64,000 nt of DNA from Natronospirillum operosum (GTDB lineage Bacteria > Pseudomonadota > Gammaproteobacteria > Pseudomonadales > Natronospirillaceae). The DNA lies in NCBI RefSeq assembly GCF_004768465.1, contig NZ_SRMF01000008.1, positions 1-64,000 of the forward strand, in the 5' to 3' direction. Of this stretch, positions 1 through 8,092 are shown in pieces. Made by a program: the position numbers and the translations under genes. The first letter of the stretch is position 1; every line of letters starts with the position of its first letter. The notes beneath the pieces were generated by a model. The model made no database searches and was not told the DNA's origin. It was given only the letters and a program-made list of their open reading frames with translations.

Positions 1-242
1 TGATCCACAGTCGCCCAACTGGCATAGCCCCAGGGCCGTTGCTCTTCATCCAGAAAAACGTGGCACTGGCCTGATTGGAGTGCAGGAAGAACGCGATGGG
101 TCCGCTGGGCAACTGTCCTCTGACAGGCCTCACCATGGACTATGGACATTTCGGCAACGACACCCAAAGTGGTCCATAGTGTCAGTGGCTCGCCCTGCTT
201 GTGTTGAATGGGCGGTAACGGTGTCTGAATGCTGCTCTGCAT
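1..242 (-). CDS. HlyC/RtxC-like toxin-activating lysine acyltransferase, 5' part only
   Basis: Eighty codons are open from an ATG at 242-240 to the left window edge, so the C-terminal part is missing. The start has a strong Shine-Dalgarno (GGGAGG, about six bases upstream). The fragment resembles the N-terminal half of the HlyC/RtxC family, which transfers an acyl group from acyl-ACP to lysines of RTX protoxins in the cytoplasm. Seen: an LG near residue 26, then RVLPALQ and, after about 15 residues, GYASWATV, with the same spacing as in E. coli HlyC (NVLPAIQ ... AYCSWANL). The catalytic His of HlyC (His23) falls on an Ala; the nearest His is three residues earlier in SIVHGEA. Function is therefore inferred from an alignment done by eye. 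No toxin gene is visible; it could lie left of the window. Confidence 0.55.
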   Translation of the reverse strand, partial: MQSSIQTPLPPIQHKQGEPLTLWTTLGVVAEMSIVHGEACQRTVAQRTHRVLPALQSGQCHVFLDEEQRPWGYASWATVD

Positions 243-323
243 GAACCTCCCTCCCTGACGATGGCTCTACCTCTGTAGAGATGATTTCCTGATGCTATCG
301 GGAAGTCGACCGAATGTTTATGG

Positions 324-364
324 CATAACCTGACGAAAATCAGGGTCTGGAACGTCAGGTTATG
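324..364. promoter_or_regulatory. 12-bp perfect inverted repeat upstream of the HlyC-like gene
   Basis: The sequence CATAACCTGACG at 324-335 is repeated as its exact reverse complement at 353-364 with a 17-base loop. A smaller dyad (CCTGA at 329-333 and TCAGG at 340-344) lies inside it. It sits about 80-120 bases upstream of the HlyC-like start, in the stretch 243-376 that has no gene. There is no T-run, so an operator or RNA structure is more likely than a terminator. Role unknown. Confidence 0.4.
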
Positions 365-376
365 TATGGGCGCCGT

Positions 377-599
377 GCGTGGGCAAGGCCCACGGCCTAC
401 AAGACGGAGGCTCCGGCGGCTGTTGGAGCCAGCGTGTGGATGCGTGGGCAAGGCCCACGGCCTACAGAACGGAGGCATCGGCGGCTGTTGGAGCCAGTCG
501 CCTGGATGCGTGGGCAAAGCCCACAGCCTACAGAACGGAGGCATCGGCGGCTGTTGGAGCCAGTCGCCTGGATGCGTGGGCAAGGCCCACGGCCTACAG
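377..599. repeat. Tandem array of 65-66-bp REP-like units (3.4 copies)
   Basis: Units start at 377, 442, 508 and 574 with GCGTGGGCAAGGCCCACGGC; the first is 65 bp, the next two 66 bp, and the last is cut off after about 26 bp. Each unit has a hairpin GTGGGC-AAG-GCCCAC and a smaller one GGCT-GTTGG-AGCC. Copies differ by only a few substitutions, which suggests recent amplification. Because 66 is a multiple of three, long open frames cross the array in several frames on both strands; these are artefacts. The truncated fourth copy contains the stop codon of the following oxidoreductase gene. The GTGGGC...GCCCAC core resembles REP/RAYT-type repeats, but no RAYT gene is in view. Confidence 0.85.
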
Positions 600-1904
600 C
601 AGGTCTTTCAGGCGGTGGTACAGCATGCCCAGCGCCAGCAGGGGTGAGCGGAAGCGGCGGCCGCCGGGGAAGGTGATGTGGGGTATGCGGTTGAAGATGT
701 CGATGCGTCGGCTTTCCTGGCTGATGGCTTCGGCCAGTACACGGGCGGCCATGTGGGTGGCGTTGAGGCCGTGGCCGGAATAGGCCTGGGCGTGGTAGAT
801 GCCGTCGGGCAATCGGCCGACCTGCGGCATGCGGTTGGCGCCGATGCCGATCATGCCGCCCCAGGCGTAGTCCAGTTTGACGTCGGCCAGTTCCGGGAAC
901 ACGCGTTTGATGTTGGGGCGCAGGGCGGCGCGGATGTCCTTCGGGTCGCGCCCGGAATAGGTACAGAGGCCGCCGAACAGCAGGCGGTTGTCGGGTGTGA
1001 GGCGGTAGTAGTCGAGATCGATGCGCTGGTCGCAGACGGCATGGCCGCCGGGCAGCAGGCGCTGGGCGACGTCGTCGGGCAGGGGTTCGGTGGTGACCAC
1101 ATAGCTGCCGGCAGGCAGCACCTTGCCTTCCAGCACGGGGTGCAGGCCCTGCACATAGGCGTTGCCGCACAGCACCAGGGTGTCGGCCTGGACGCTGCCG
1201 CCCGGGGTGTGAACCCGGTAACCGCCATCCGGCTGTCGCTCGACGCGCTCCACCGGGGACTGCTCGAACAGGCGCACGCCCAGTTCGGCCGCGGCGCGGG
1301 CTTCGCCGAGCAGCAGGTTCAGCGGGTGCAGGTGGCCGCAGCCCATGTCGATCATGCCGCCGCAGTAGCGGCTGGAGCCGACGACTTCATGCAGACGCTC
1401 CGACGGCACCAGTTCGACGTGATGCGGGTAGCCCTGCTCTTCCAGCCAGGCTTTTTCCTCGGCAAAGGCTCTCATGTGGGCCGGTTTGTTGGCCAGGTCG
1501 CAGTAGCCCATGCGCAGGTCGCAGTCGATGTCATAGCGCGCAATGCGTGCGCGTACCAGTTCGACGGATTCGAAGCCCATGGCGTCGATTGCGGCCACAC
1601 CCTCGTCGCCGATGACCTTGCGAAACTGCGTGGTACCATGGCCGATGCCGCGCAGCAACTGACCGCCGTTGCGGCCGGAGGCGCCCCAGCCGATGCGGCG
1701 GGCTTCGAGCAATACGACGTCGAAACCGCGCTCGGCCAGTTCCAGGGCGGTATTGACGCCGGAGAAGCCACCCCCCACCACACAGACTCGGGCCTGTACC
1801 GGGCCTGACAGCGTCGGATTCTGTGGTATTTCATGCGCGGTAGCGACATAGTAGGAGGGCGCATGCGCCTCGCTGTGTGTCTGCGGATTCAGTAGTGCAA
1901 CCAT
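594..1904 (-). CDS. puuB: FAD-dependent gamma-glutamylputrescine oxidase (PuuB-like)
   Basis: A 436-residue DAO-family flavoprotein. The N-terminal FAD-binding segment (about 40-69) has GGGFSG followed by a typical beta-alpha-beta Glu, then GASGRNGGQL at about 74-83, which matches PuuB and related amine oxidases. PuuB oxidises gamma-glutamylputrescine to gamma-glutamyl-4-aminobutyraldehyde with release of ammonia and H2O2. The context of polyamine genes on the same side supports this substrate; other N-substituted amines or amino acids remain possible. The start ATG at 1904 has no convincing Shine-Dalgarno. The TAG stop (594-596) lies inside the last unit of the neighbouring repeat array. It is divergent from the XRE-cupin regulator, with a 97-bp shared promoter region. 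Confidence 0.85.
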   Translation of the reverse strand: MVALLNPQTHSEAHAPSYYVATAHEIPQNPTLSGPVQARVCVVGGGFSGVNTALELAERGFDVVLLEARRIGWGASGRNGGQLLRGIGHGTTQFRKVIGDEGVAAIDAMGFESVELVRARIARYDIDCDLRMGYCDLANKPAHMRAFAEEKAWLEEQGYPHHVELVPSERLHEVVGSSRYCGGMIDMGCGHLHPLNLLLGEARAAAELGVRLFEQSPVERVERQPDGGYRVHTPGGSVQADTLVLCGNAYVQGLHPVLEGKVLPAGSYVVTTEPLPDDVAQRLLPGGHAVCDQRIDLDYYRLTPDNRLLFGGLCTYSGRDPKDIRAALRPNIKRVFPELADVKLDYAWGGMIGIGANRMPQVGRLPDGIYHAQAYSGHGLNATHMAARVLAEAISQESRRIDIFNRIPHITFPGGRRFRSPLLALGMLYHRLKDLL

Positions 1905-1930
1905 ATTTGTAGTTTATTTCATTCAAGTGT

Positions 1931-1945
1931 TTTATATAATTGACA
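1931..1945. promoter_or_regulatory. PuuR-like operator candidate between puuB and its regulator
   Basis: TTTATATAATTGACA matches the E. coli PuuR box AAAATATAATGAACA at 10 of 15 positions. It lies in the AT-rich divergent region 1905-2001 and would overlap promoter elements of puuB on the minus strand. A better match occurs at 10286-10300. Comparison is from memory of the E. coli box; binding is inferred. Confidence 0.4.
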
Positions 1946-2001
1946 CATCATAACCGATAAGCCCAAAAAGGGCAGCCAAACCCAGCAAGGAGGACCTCGA
2001 C

Positions 2002-2550
2002 TTGGATGTGGGCCCACGACTCAAACAGATACGCAAGCAGTACGGTCTGTCACAACGGGAGCTGGCCAAGCGCGCCGGCGTCACCAACAGCACCATCTCT
2101 ATGATCGAGAAAAGCAGCGTGAGCCCCAGTGTCAGTTCGTTGAAGAAGGTACTGTCCGGGATACCCATGTCGCTGGTCGAATTCTTCGATGCAGAAGAAA
2201 AGCAGAACCATCCGCAGGTAGTCTATCGGCCTGCCGAGCGTCTGGATCTGACTGTGTCCGGCGATGTGCAGATGGAACTGATCGGCAAGGCCTTTGGTCA
2301 GCGTGCCATTGCCTTCATGGTGGAGACCTATGAGCCGGGCACCGATACCGGCGACGAGCCCTACGAGCACCAGGGCGAGGAGTGCGGCATGGTGCTGGAG
2401 GGCCAGTTGGAGCTCACCGTGGACGACAGCGTCTACCATCTGGAGGTGGGCGACGGCTACTACTTCGAGTCAACACGCCCTCACCGTTTTCGCAACCCGC
2501 ATGCGGAGCGCTGCGTGATCGTGTCGGCGACCACGCCGGCCAATTTCTAG
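2002..2550 (+). CDS. puuR: XRE-family regulator with C-terminal cupin domain (PuuR-like)
   Basis: A 182-residue protein with a helix-turn-helix at about residues 5-60 (LSQRELAKRAGVTNSTISMI) and a cupin_2 sensor domain at about 110-178 (HQGEECGMVLEG, then VGDGYYF and RPHRF). E. coli PuuR, the putrescine-responsive repressor of the puu genes, has the same architecture and nearly the same length. The chosen start is TTG at 2002, eight bases after AAGGAGG; a GTG two codons later is the alternative. It is divergent from puuB and close to the transporter operon, so it most likely represses the island and is relieved by putrescine. The ligand is inferred. Confidence 0.85.
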   Translation: MDVGPRLKQIRKQYGLSQRELAKRAGVTNSTISMIEKSSVSPSVSSLKKVLSGIPMSLVEFFDAEEKQNHPQVVYRPAERLDLTVSGDVQMELIGKAFGQRAIAFMVETYEPGTDTGDEPYEHQGEECGMVLEGQLELTVDDSVYHLEVGDGYYFESTRPHRFRNPHAERCVIVSATTPANF

Positions 2551-2583
2551 GCCGGGTCGGCACCTGCGTGCCGCGCTACCGGC
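2551..2583. terminator. Two-tier hairpin between convergent puuR and potI
   Basis: GCCGG (2551-2555) pairs with CCGGC (2579-2583), and inside it CGGCAC (2558-2563) pairs with GTGCCG (2568-2573). It fills the gap between two convergent genes and reaches into the potI stop codon. There is no U-tract, so it may stabilise 3' ends rather than terminate by itself. Confidence 0.35.
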
Positions 2584-3419
2584 TATTCCATTTCGCGCTG
2601 ATAGGCCAGTTGCTGCCTGCGGTTGCGGATGTCGATGCGCCGGGTCACATACCAGCTGGTAAACGCGATCAGCGAAATCACCAGTATGATCATGGTGGCC
2701 AGCGCGTTGATCTTGGGCGACACCCCGAGCCTGACGGACGAGAACACCTCGATCGGCAGGGTGGTGGCCCCCGGTCCGGTCACGAAGGACGCAATCACCA
2801 CATCATCCAGCGACAGCGTGAACGACAGCAGCCAGGCCGACAGCAGGGCCGGCCAGATGATGGGCAGCGTCACCTGAAAGAAGGTGGATACCGGGGTTGC
2901 CCCCAGGTCCTGTGCCGCTTCTTCGAGGCTTTCATCCAGTTCCCGCAGGCGGGATGAGATCACCACCGTCGAATAGGCCACACAGAAGGTGGTGTGGGCA
3001 ATGAAGACGGTATTGAGCCCCCTCCCCTGTGGCCAGCCAATGGCCTGCTGCAGCGACACGAACAGCATCAGCAGCGAGACACCGATAATGACATCCGGCA
3101 TCACCAGCGGTGCGGTCACCATGCCGGACAGCAGACCACGGCCCCGAAACCGCTTCATGCGGATGATGGCGATGGAGGCCAGCAGGCCCAGTAACATGGC
3201 CGCCGTGGCGGAAAAGAAGGCCACGCGCAGCGAGCGCCCGAGCGCTGCCATCAGTTGCCGGTCGCGCAGCACTTCGCCATACCAATGGGTGGAGAACCCG
3301 GCCCAGACCTGCACATTGCGCCCGGCATTGAACGAATAGATGATCAGGATGACCATGGGCAGGTAGAGGAACAGGATTCCGAACCAGAACATGCAACGAG
3401 TGAACGTCAGCGATTTCAT
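2583..3419 (-). CDS. potI: Polyamine ABC transporter permease (PotI/SpuH type)
   Basis: A 278-residue inner-membrane permease starting MKSLTFTRCM; an upstream in-frame extension is rejected because it would lie in potH. The first membrane segment (FWFGILFLYLPMVILIIYSF) and the EAA loop (about EESLEEAAQDLGATP) mark it as the second permease of a spermidine/putrescine importer. It probably has six membrane segments and pairs with the PotH-like permease. Its ATG overlaps the potH TGA (ATGA), so translation is coupled. It is the last gene of the puuD-puuA-spuC-potFGHI string, the same order as Pseudomonas spuABC-spuDEFGH. Confidence 0.9.
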   Translation of the reverse strand: MKSLTFTRCMFWFGILFLYLPMVILIIYSFNAGRNVQVWAGFSTHWYGEVLRDRQLMAALGRSLRVAFFSATAAMLLGLLASIAIIRMKRFRGRGLLSGMVTAPLVMPDVIIGVSLLMLFVSLQQAIGWPQGRGLNTVFIAHTTFCVAYSTVVISSRLRELDESLEEAAQDLGATPVSTFFQVTLPIIWPALLSAWLLSFTLSLDDVVIASFVTGPGATTLPIEVFSSVRLGVSPKINALATMIILVISLIAFTSWYVTRRIDIRNRRQQLAYQREME

Positions 3420-4321
3420 CGGCGCCCCTCCAGTTCCTTCTGCTGCACCCGCATGAAGATCATGATGGGTATCAGCAGGATCAGTATCATCACCAGCGCC
3501 AGTGCAGCAGCCAGGGGCCAGTCGCGGTTGTTGAAGAACTCCTGCCACAGCACCTTGCCGATCATCAGCGTGCGGCGGCCACCCAGCAGTTCCGGAATCA
3601 CGTACTCGCCGACGACCGGTATGAACACCAGCATGGAGCCGGCAATCAGGCCGTTTTTCGACAACGGCAGGGTAATGCGGAAAAAGCTGATGATCTTGCG
3701 TGCACCCAGGTCACTGGCCGCTTCCAGCAGGGTATTGTCGTGCTTCACCAGGTTGGCGTAGAGCGGCAGTATCATGAACGGCAGGTAGGCATAGACCACC
3801 CCGACGTAGACGGCAAAGTTGGTGTTCAACATCTGTATGGGGCCATCCGTGATCCCCATGCCGACCAGGGCCTGGTTGATCAGCCCGCGGTTGCTCAGCA
3901 GGCCCATCCAGGCATAGACCCGAATCAGAAAGGAGGTCCAGCTCGGCAGCAGAATCAGCAGCAGCAGCGTGGGCTGAGTATGCGCCGGGGCCCGAGCGAT
4001 GGTATAGGCCACCGGGTAGCCGATCAGAATGCACAGCAGGGTGCTGAAAAAGGCAATCTGGATGCTCTGCCAGTAGGCGCGGAAATAGGTGTCGTCCGCC
4101 ACCAGCCACTGGTAGCTGGCAAAGCTGATCTCGATGGTCAGGCGATCCGCAGCCCATTGAAACAGGGCGCTGAAGGGCGGAATGGAGAGCTGTGCTTCCG
4201 CCACCGAAATGCGCGCCACAATGATGAAGGGCAGCAGAAAGAACAGCAGCATCCACAGGTAGGGGCTGCTGATCACCCCCCAGCGTGCGCCGGGGATACG
4301 GGACAGGTCTATTCGTCGCAT
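3416..4321 (-). CDS. potH: Polyamine ABC transporter permease (PotH/SpuG type)
   Basis: A 301-residue inner-membrane protein starting MRRIDLSRIP. The first hydrophobic helix (YLWMLLFFLLPFIIVARISV) and the EAA loop (LLEAASDLGARKIISFF) fit the PotH permease, which forms the translocation channel with PotI and receives putrescine or spermidine from PotF. It has about six predicted membrane segments and normal length. The start follows the ATP-binding gene by only ten bases, and the end overlaps potI by four bases. Confidence 0.9.
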   Translation of the reverse strand: MRRIDLSRIPGARWGVISSPYLWMLLFFLLPFIIVARISVAEAQLSIPPFSALFQWAADRLTIEISFASYQWLVADDTYFRAYWQSIQIAFFSTLLCILIGYPVAYTIARAPAHTQPTLLLLILLPSWTSFLIRVYAWMGLLSNRGLINQALVGMGITDGPIQMLNTNFAVYVGVVYAYLPFMILPLYANLVKHDNTLLEAASDLGARKIISFFRITLPLSKNGLIAGSMLVFIPVVGEYVIPELLGGRRTLMIGKVLWQEFFNNRDWPLAAALALVMILILLIPIMIFMRVQQKELEGRR

Positions 4322-4331
4322 GGGCTCCCCC

Positions 4332-5477
4332 TCAGTCGCGCAGCACCACGCCGGCATCGGATTCCCAGCACACCCAGACCCGGTCTTCCCAGGTCGGCCG
4401 CGGCGAGCGCCGCTCGCGGTTGGCCAGTACGGTCTGTACCACCCGCCCGCTGTCCAGCTTCACATGGTAGACACTGTGACCACCCAGATAGGCAATGTCG
4501 TTGACGGTGCCGGCTGCCCAGTTGTAGTCGCCCTCGGGCTGTTCGGTACAGAGAATGGTCTTCTCCGGGCGCAGGGCAAACAGCATGTCGCGCTGGTCGA
4601 TACCCGAACTGACGCCGTGGCCGATGTAGATGGGCACCGGCAGTTCCGGGCTGCGCAGTATCATGTGGTCTTCTTCATCGGCCTGGATTTCGGCCGGGAT
4701 GATGTTCACCGAACCGATGAATTCGGCCACCATGCGATTGGTCGGGCTTTCATACACATCGACCGGGGTCCCGACCTGCTCGATGCGACCTTCATCCATG
4801 ATGGCCAGTCGGTCGGCCATGGTCATGGCCTCTTCCTGGTCGTGGGTGACCATCACACAGGTCACACCGACACTTTCCAGGATGTCGACCACTTCCAGTT
4901 GCATGCGGGTACGCAGTTTCTTGTCCAGGGCGCCCATGGGTTCATCCAGCAGCAGCATCTTGGGCTGCTTGGCCAGACTGCGCGCCAGCGCCACACGCTG
5001 CCGCTGGCCACCGGAAAGCTGGTGCGGCTTGCGGCGGGCAAACTTCTTCATCTGCACCATATCCAGCATGCGGCCGACCCGGTCCTTGATTTCCGCTCTG
5101 GGCAGGCGGTCCTGGCGCAGGCCGAAGGCCAGGTTCTGTTCCACCGTCATGTGCGGGAACAGGGCATAGGACTGGAACATCATGTTGATGGGGCGCTTGT
5201 AGGGGGGCATGCCGGTCAGGTCCTGACCGTCGAGGCGGATGCGGCCCGCCGTCGGCAACTCGAACCCTGCCAGTATCCGCAACAGGGTCGACTTACCGGA
5301 GCCCGAGGCCCCGAGCAGGGCGAAGATTTCGCCACTGTATATCTGCAGATTGACCGAATCGACGGCATAGGTGCCGTCAAATTCCTTGCTGACCTGCTCG
5401 ATACTGAGCAGGGGCTTTTTCTTCACGCGCTCCCGCGCACGCACATCCGAAGCGGTAGTCTCGGTCGCTGCGTTCAT
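4332..5477 (-). CDS. potG: Polyamine ABC transporter ATP-binding protein (PotG/SpuF type)
   Basis: A 381-residue ABC ATPase. Walker A is GASGSGKST (about residues 56-64), the signature LSGGQRQRVALARSLA and Walker B LLLDEPMGALD follow, then the switch His in VTHDQEEAM. The C-terminal 130 residues form the TOBE-like regulatory domain common to PotA/PotG. It powers the PotHI permeases at the cytoplasmic membrane. It sits between the binding protein and the permeases of the same operon. The first 20 residues are a hydrophilic extension before the ABC domain. Confidence 0.92.
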   Translation of the reverse strand: MNAATETTASDVRARERVKKKPLLSIEQVSKEFDGTYAVDSVNLQIYSGEIFALLGASGSGKSTLLRILAGFELPTAGRIRLDGQDLTGMPPYKRPINMMFQSYALFPHMTVEQNLAFGLRQDRLPRAEIKDRVGRMLDMVQMKKFARRKPHQLSGGQRQRVALARSLAKQPKMLLLDEPMGALDKKLRTRMQLEVVDILESVGVTCVMVTHDQEEAMTMADRLAIMDEGRIEQVGTPVDVYESPTNRMVAEFIGSVNIIPAEIQADEEDHMILRSPELPVPIYIGHGVSSGIDQRDMLFALRPEKTILCTEQPEGDYNWAAGTVNDIAYLGGHSVYHVKLDSGRVVQTVLANRERRSPRPTWEDRVWVCWESDAGVVLRD

Positions 5478-5515
5478 GACCGGCTCTCCATTGGATCCAA
5501 GCTTGAAGAATCGAA

Positions 5516-5535
5516 GCCGGCCCCGAGGGGCCAGC
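5516..5535 (-). other. Intercistronic hairpin between potF and potG
   Basis: On the minus strand GCTGGCCCC and GGGGCCGGC form a nine-pair stem (one G-T pair) with a very small loop, followed by a weakly T-rich stretch. It lies in the 85-base gap after the binding-protein gene. Such elements often leave the binding protein more abundant than the downstream membrane components, either as an attenuator or by protecting the upstream 3' end. Confidence 0.45.
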
Positions 5536-5562
5536 CTCTTCTGGACAGTATCGCCGCAGCGA

Positions 5563-6651
5563 TCAGTTGGCAGTACGCACTGCGTTCCAGGCGCGGGTGA
5601 CCACGCGCTCGACTGCGGGTGGTCTGACGTCCATGGTGAACAGATTGGTGCCTTCCTCGGGGAATACGCCCGGATCGTTCAGCAGGTCTTCATCCAGGAA
5701 TTCACGCGCGGCCAGGTTCGGGTTGCCGTACCAGACGTAGTTGCTGATGTCGGCACTGACCTCTGGGTCCAGAATGTAGTTGATGAAGGCGTGAGCATTT
5801 TCCGGGTTGGGGGCATCCACCGGGATGACCATGAAATCTGCCCAGGCAATGGTGCCTTCGGAGGGGATGTAGTAGTTCACATCGAAATCGCGTCCCGCTT
5901 CTTCGGCGCGCCATTTGGCCATGAAGACATCACCGGACCAGCCGACGGCCACACAGATTTCACCATTGGCCAGGTCGGAGATGTAGCGCGAACTGTGCAG
6001 ATAGGTCAGATGCGGTGCCACCTGCACCAGCAGATCACGGGCTTCGTTGATTTCCGCCGTATCATGCGAGTTGTGATCGTACCCCAGGTAGTTCAGGGCC
6101 AGCGGAATCATCTCGTCACCGCTGTCCAGAAACGAAATACCGCATTCAGCCAGTTGTGAGGCGTATTGCGGATCAAACACCAGGTCCCAACTGCCTATCG
6201 GCGCGTCTTCACCCAGAATCTCTTCAACCATCTGCGCGTTATAGCCTATACCTGTGGTGCCCCACTGGTAGGGTACAGAGTACTCCTGGTTCGGATCATA
6301 GGTTTGCAGTGACTCGAGCAGGGCCGAGTCCAGGTTCTCGTAGTTGGGCAACAGAGACTTGTCGAGGCGCTGATAGGCGCCCGCCTGAATCTGCCGCGCC
6401 ATGTTGCTGCCCGTTGGCACCACCACGTCGTAGCCCGAGCTGCCGGCCAGTACCACGGCTTCCAGCACTTCGTTCGAATCGTAGACGTCATAGGACACGC
6501 GAATGCCGGTACGCTGCTCGAAGTTGGAAATGGTGTCTTCGGCCACATAATCGGACCAGTTGTAGACATTGACCTGGCCCTGCGCCAGTGCCATACCGCT
6601 GGCAGTCGCCAGTGCGACGCCGAGCAAGGACAGTTTCAGAGTTGTATGCAT
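5563..6651 (-). CDS. potF: Periplasmic putrescine/polyamine-binding protein (PotF/SpuD type)
   Basis: A 362-residue binding protein with a Sec signal peptide (residues 1-23, ending ASGMALA). Motifs of the PotF polyamine pocket are kept: YNWSDYVAEDT just after the signal, GWSGDVFMA in the second lobe, an acidic residue in AWADFM, and the C-terminal TRAWNAVR. It captures putrescine or spermidine in the periplasm and delivers it to PotHI. Pseudomonas has two such genes (spuD and spuE) in the corresponding operon; here there is only one. It follows spuC by 64 bases and precedes a hairpin that separates it from potG. Confidence 0.92.
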   Translation of the reverse strand: MHTTLKLSLLGVALATASGMALAQGQVNVYNWSDYVAEDTISNFEQRTGIRVSYDVYDSNEVLEAVVLAGSSGYDVVVPTGSNMARQIQAGAYQRLDKSLLPNYENLDSALLESLQTYDPNQEYSVPYQWGTTGIGYNAQMVEEILGEDAPIGSWDLVFDPQYASQLAECGISFLDSGDEMIPLALNYLGYDHNSHDTAEINEARDLLVQVAPHLTYLHSSRYISDLANGEICVAVGWSGDVFMAKWRAEEAGRDFDVNYYIPSEGTIAWADFMVIPVDAPNPENAHAFINYILDPEVSADISNYVWYGNPNLAAREFLDEDLLNDPGVFPEEGTNLFTMDVRPPAVERVVTRAWNAVRTAN

Positions 6652-6715
6652 GCTTCAGTTCCCCTGTTTAGGTCGTGAGTGTGCCGGCACAGCGCCAGCG
6701 ACGCCGGAGTCCAGT

Positions 6716-8080
6716 TTATCTGTTTGGATTCAATTGGGCCCAGGCGCGATCCAGTGCACTCTTTGTTGTTTTGATTATCTCGTCCATTTGCTGATCGTTC
6801 AGGATCAGAGGCGGAGAGAACAGCAGGGTATCCCCCGTTGCGCGCAACACCAGCCCCTCTTCCAGCGCCAGATCGCGGCACAAGGCCCCGGTCTGTCCCA
6901 CCTGAGGAAAGCGCTCGCGCGTCTCCCTGTTTCTGACCAGCTCCACCGCACCCAGCAGGCCGACAGCACGGACCTCACCCACCATGGGGTGATCAGCCAG
7001 TTGCTGCAGACACTGCCGGAACCGGGGGCCGGCATGCTCCCGTACCCGCGTGACGATTCCCTCGGCACGCAGAATACGCAGGTTTTCCAGAGCCACGGCC
7101 GCACTGACCGGATGCCCCGAATAGGTAAAGCCATGATTGAAGTCACCGGCTTTTTCCGCCAGCACGGTGGCAAAATCATCGGCCATGATGACCCCGCCAA
7201 TGGGGGCATAGCCGGATGAAAGACCCTTGGCAATGGGCATCAGGTCCGGCTGCAGATCATAGTAATCCGAACCGAACCATTCGCCGGTGCGTCCAAAACC
7301 ACAGATGACCTCATCCACGACCAGAAGAATATTATATTTGCGTACGATGCGCTGTATTTCCGGCCAATAAGTGGCCGGCGGAATGATGACCCCGCCGGCG
7401 CCCTGAATCGGCTCGGCGATAAAGGCCGCCACCTTCTCCGGGCCCACGGCCAGAATCCGCTCTTCCAGGGCCCGGGCAGCCTGCAGACCGAACTCTTCGG
7501 GACTCAGGTCACCGCCTTCGTCGAACCAGTAGGGCTGCTGTATATGCTCTATCCCCGGAATGGGCAGCCCGCCCTGACGATGCATGGGGGCCATGCCACC
7601 CAGACTGGCGCCGGCCACGGTAGAACCATGGTAGGCATTGTGACGGGCGATGATCACCTGCCGTTCGGGCTGCTCCTGCAACTGCCAGTACAGCCGCACC
7701 ATGCGGTAGACACTGTCATTGGCTTCGCTGCCGGAATTGGTAAAGAACACGCGGTTCATATGCGCCGGCGCCAACTCGGCGATGGCAGCCGCGAGTTCGG
7801 CTACCGGCGGGGTGACCGTCTTGAAGAAGAGGTTGTAGTAGGGCAGCTCCTGCATCTGCCGCGCCGCCACTGCGGCCAGCTCAGGCCTGCCATAACCGAT
7901 ATTGACGCACCACAGTCCGGCAAAGGCATCCAGAAAGCGGTTGCCGTCACTGTCCCAGATGCAGGCGCCTTCGGCGCGGGTAATGACGCGGGCGCCTTCA
8001 CGTTGCAGCGCGGCATTGTCGACAAAGGGCTGAAACAGATGCTCCCGCGCCTGTTGTTGCCACTGAGCTGTCCCGGTCAT
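6716..8080 (-). CDS. spuC: Putrescine (polyamine):pyruvate aminotransferase, SpuC family
   Basis: A 454-residue class III PLP-dependent aminotransferase. Seen: the N-terminal WDSDGNRFLDAFAGLWCVNI segment, the cofactor-contacting VVDEVICGFGRTG, and the Schiff-base Lys285 in IAKGLSSGYAPIGG. SpuC transfers the amino group of putrescine to pyruvate, giving 4-aminobutyraldehyde and alanine. It lies 12 bases after puuA and has a GGAGG Shine-Dalgarno. It offers a route parallel to the gamma-glutamyl pathway encoded next to it. A beta-alanine or GABA aminotransferase activity cannot be excluded from sequence. Confidence 0.9.
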   Translation of the reverse strand: MTGTAQWQQQAREHLFQPFVDNAALQREGARVITRAEGACIWDSDGNRFLDAFAGLWCVNIGYGRPELAAVAARQMQELPYYNLFFKTVTPPVAELAAAIAELAPAHMNRVFFTNSGSEANDSVYRMVRLYWQLQEQPERQVIIARHNAYHGSTVAGASLGGMAPMHRQGGLPIPGIEHIQQPYWFDEGGDLSPEEFGLQAARALEERILAVGPEKVAAFIAEPIQGAGGVIIPPATYWPEIQRIVRKYNILLVVDEVICGFGRTGEWFGSDYYDLQPDLMPIAKGLSSGYAPIGGVIMADDFATVLAEKAGDFNHGFTYSGHPVSAAVALENLRILRAEGIVTRVREHAGPRFRQCLQQLADHPMVGEVRAVGLLGAVELVRNRETRERFPQVGQTGALCRDLALEEGLVLRATGDTLLFSPPLILNDQQMDEIIKTTKSALDRAWAQLNPNR

Positions 8081-8092
8081 TACGGCCTCCGC

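Noticed and set aside
377-599. CRISPR array
   Set aside because: Units are contiguous 65-66-bp copies without variable spacers and there are no cas genes.
182-1170. Several long open frames on both strands across the 66-bp repeat array
   Set aside because: The repeat length is a multiple of three, so frames stay open by periodicity; they overlap the puuB gene or each other and match no protein family.
3420-3548. 43-codon N-terminal extension of potI
   Set aside because: It lies inside potH, is not hydrophobic like a leader, and the ATGA-overlapping start has the normal permease N terminus.
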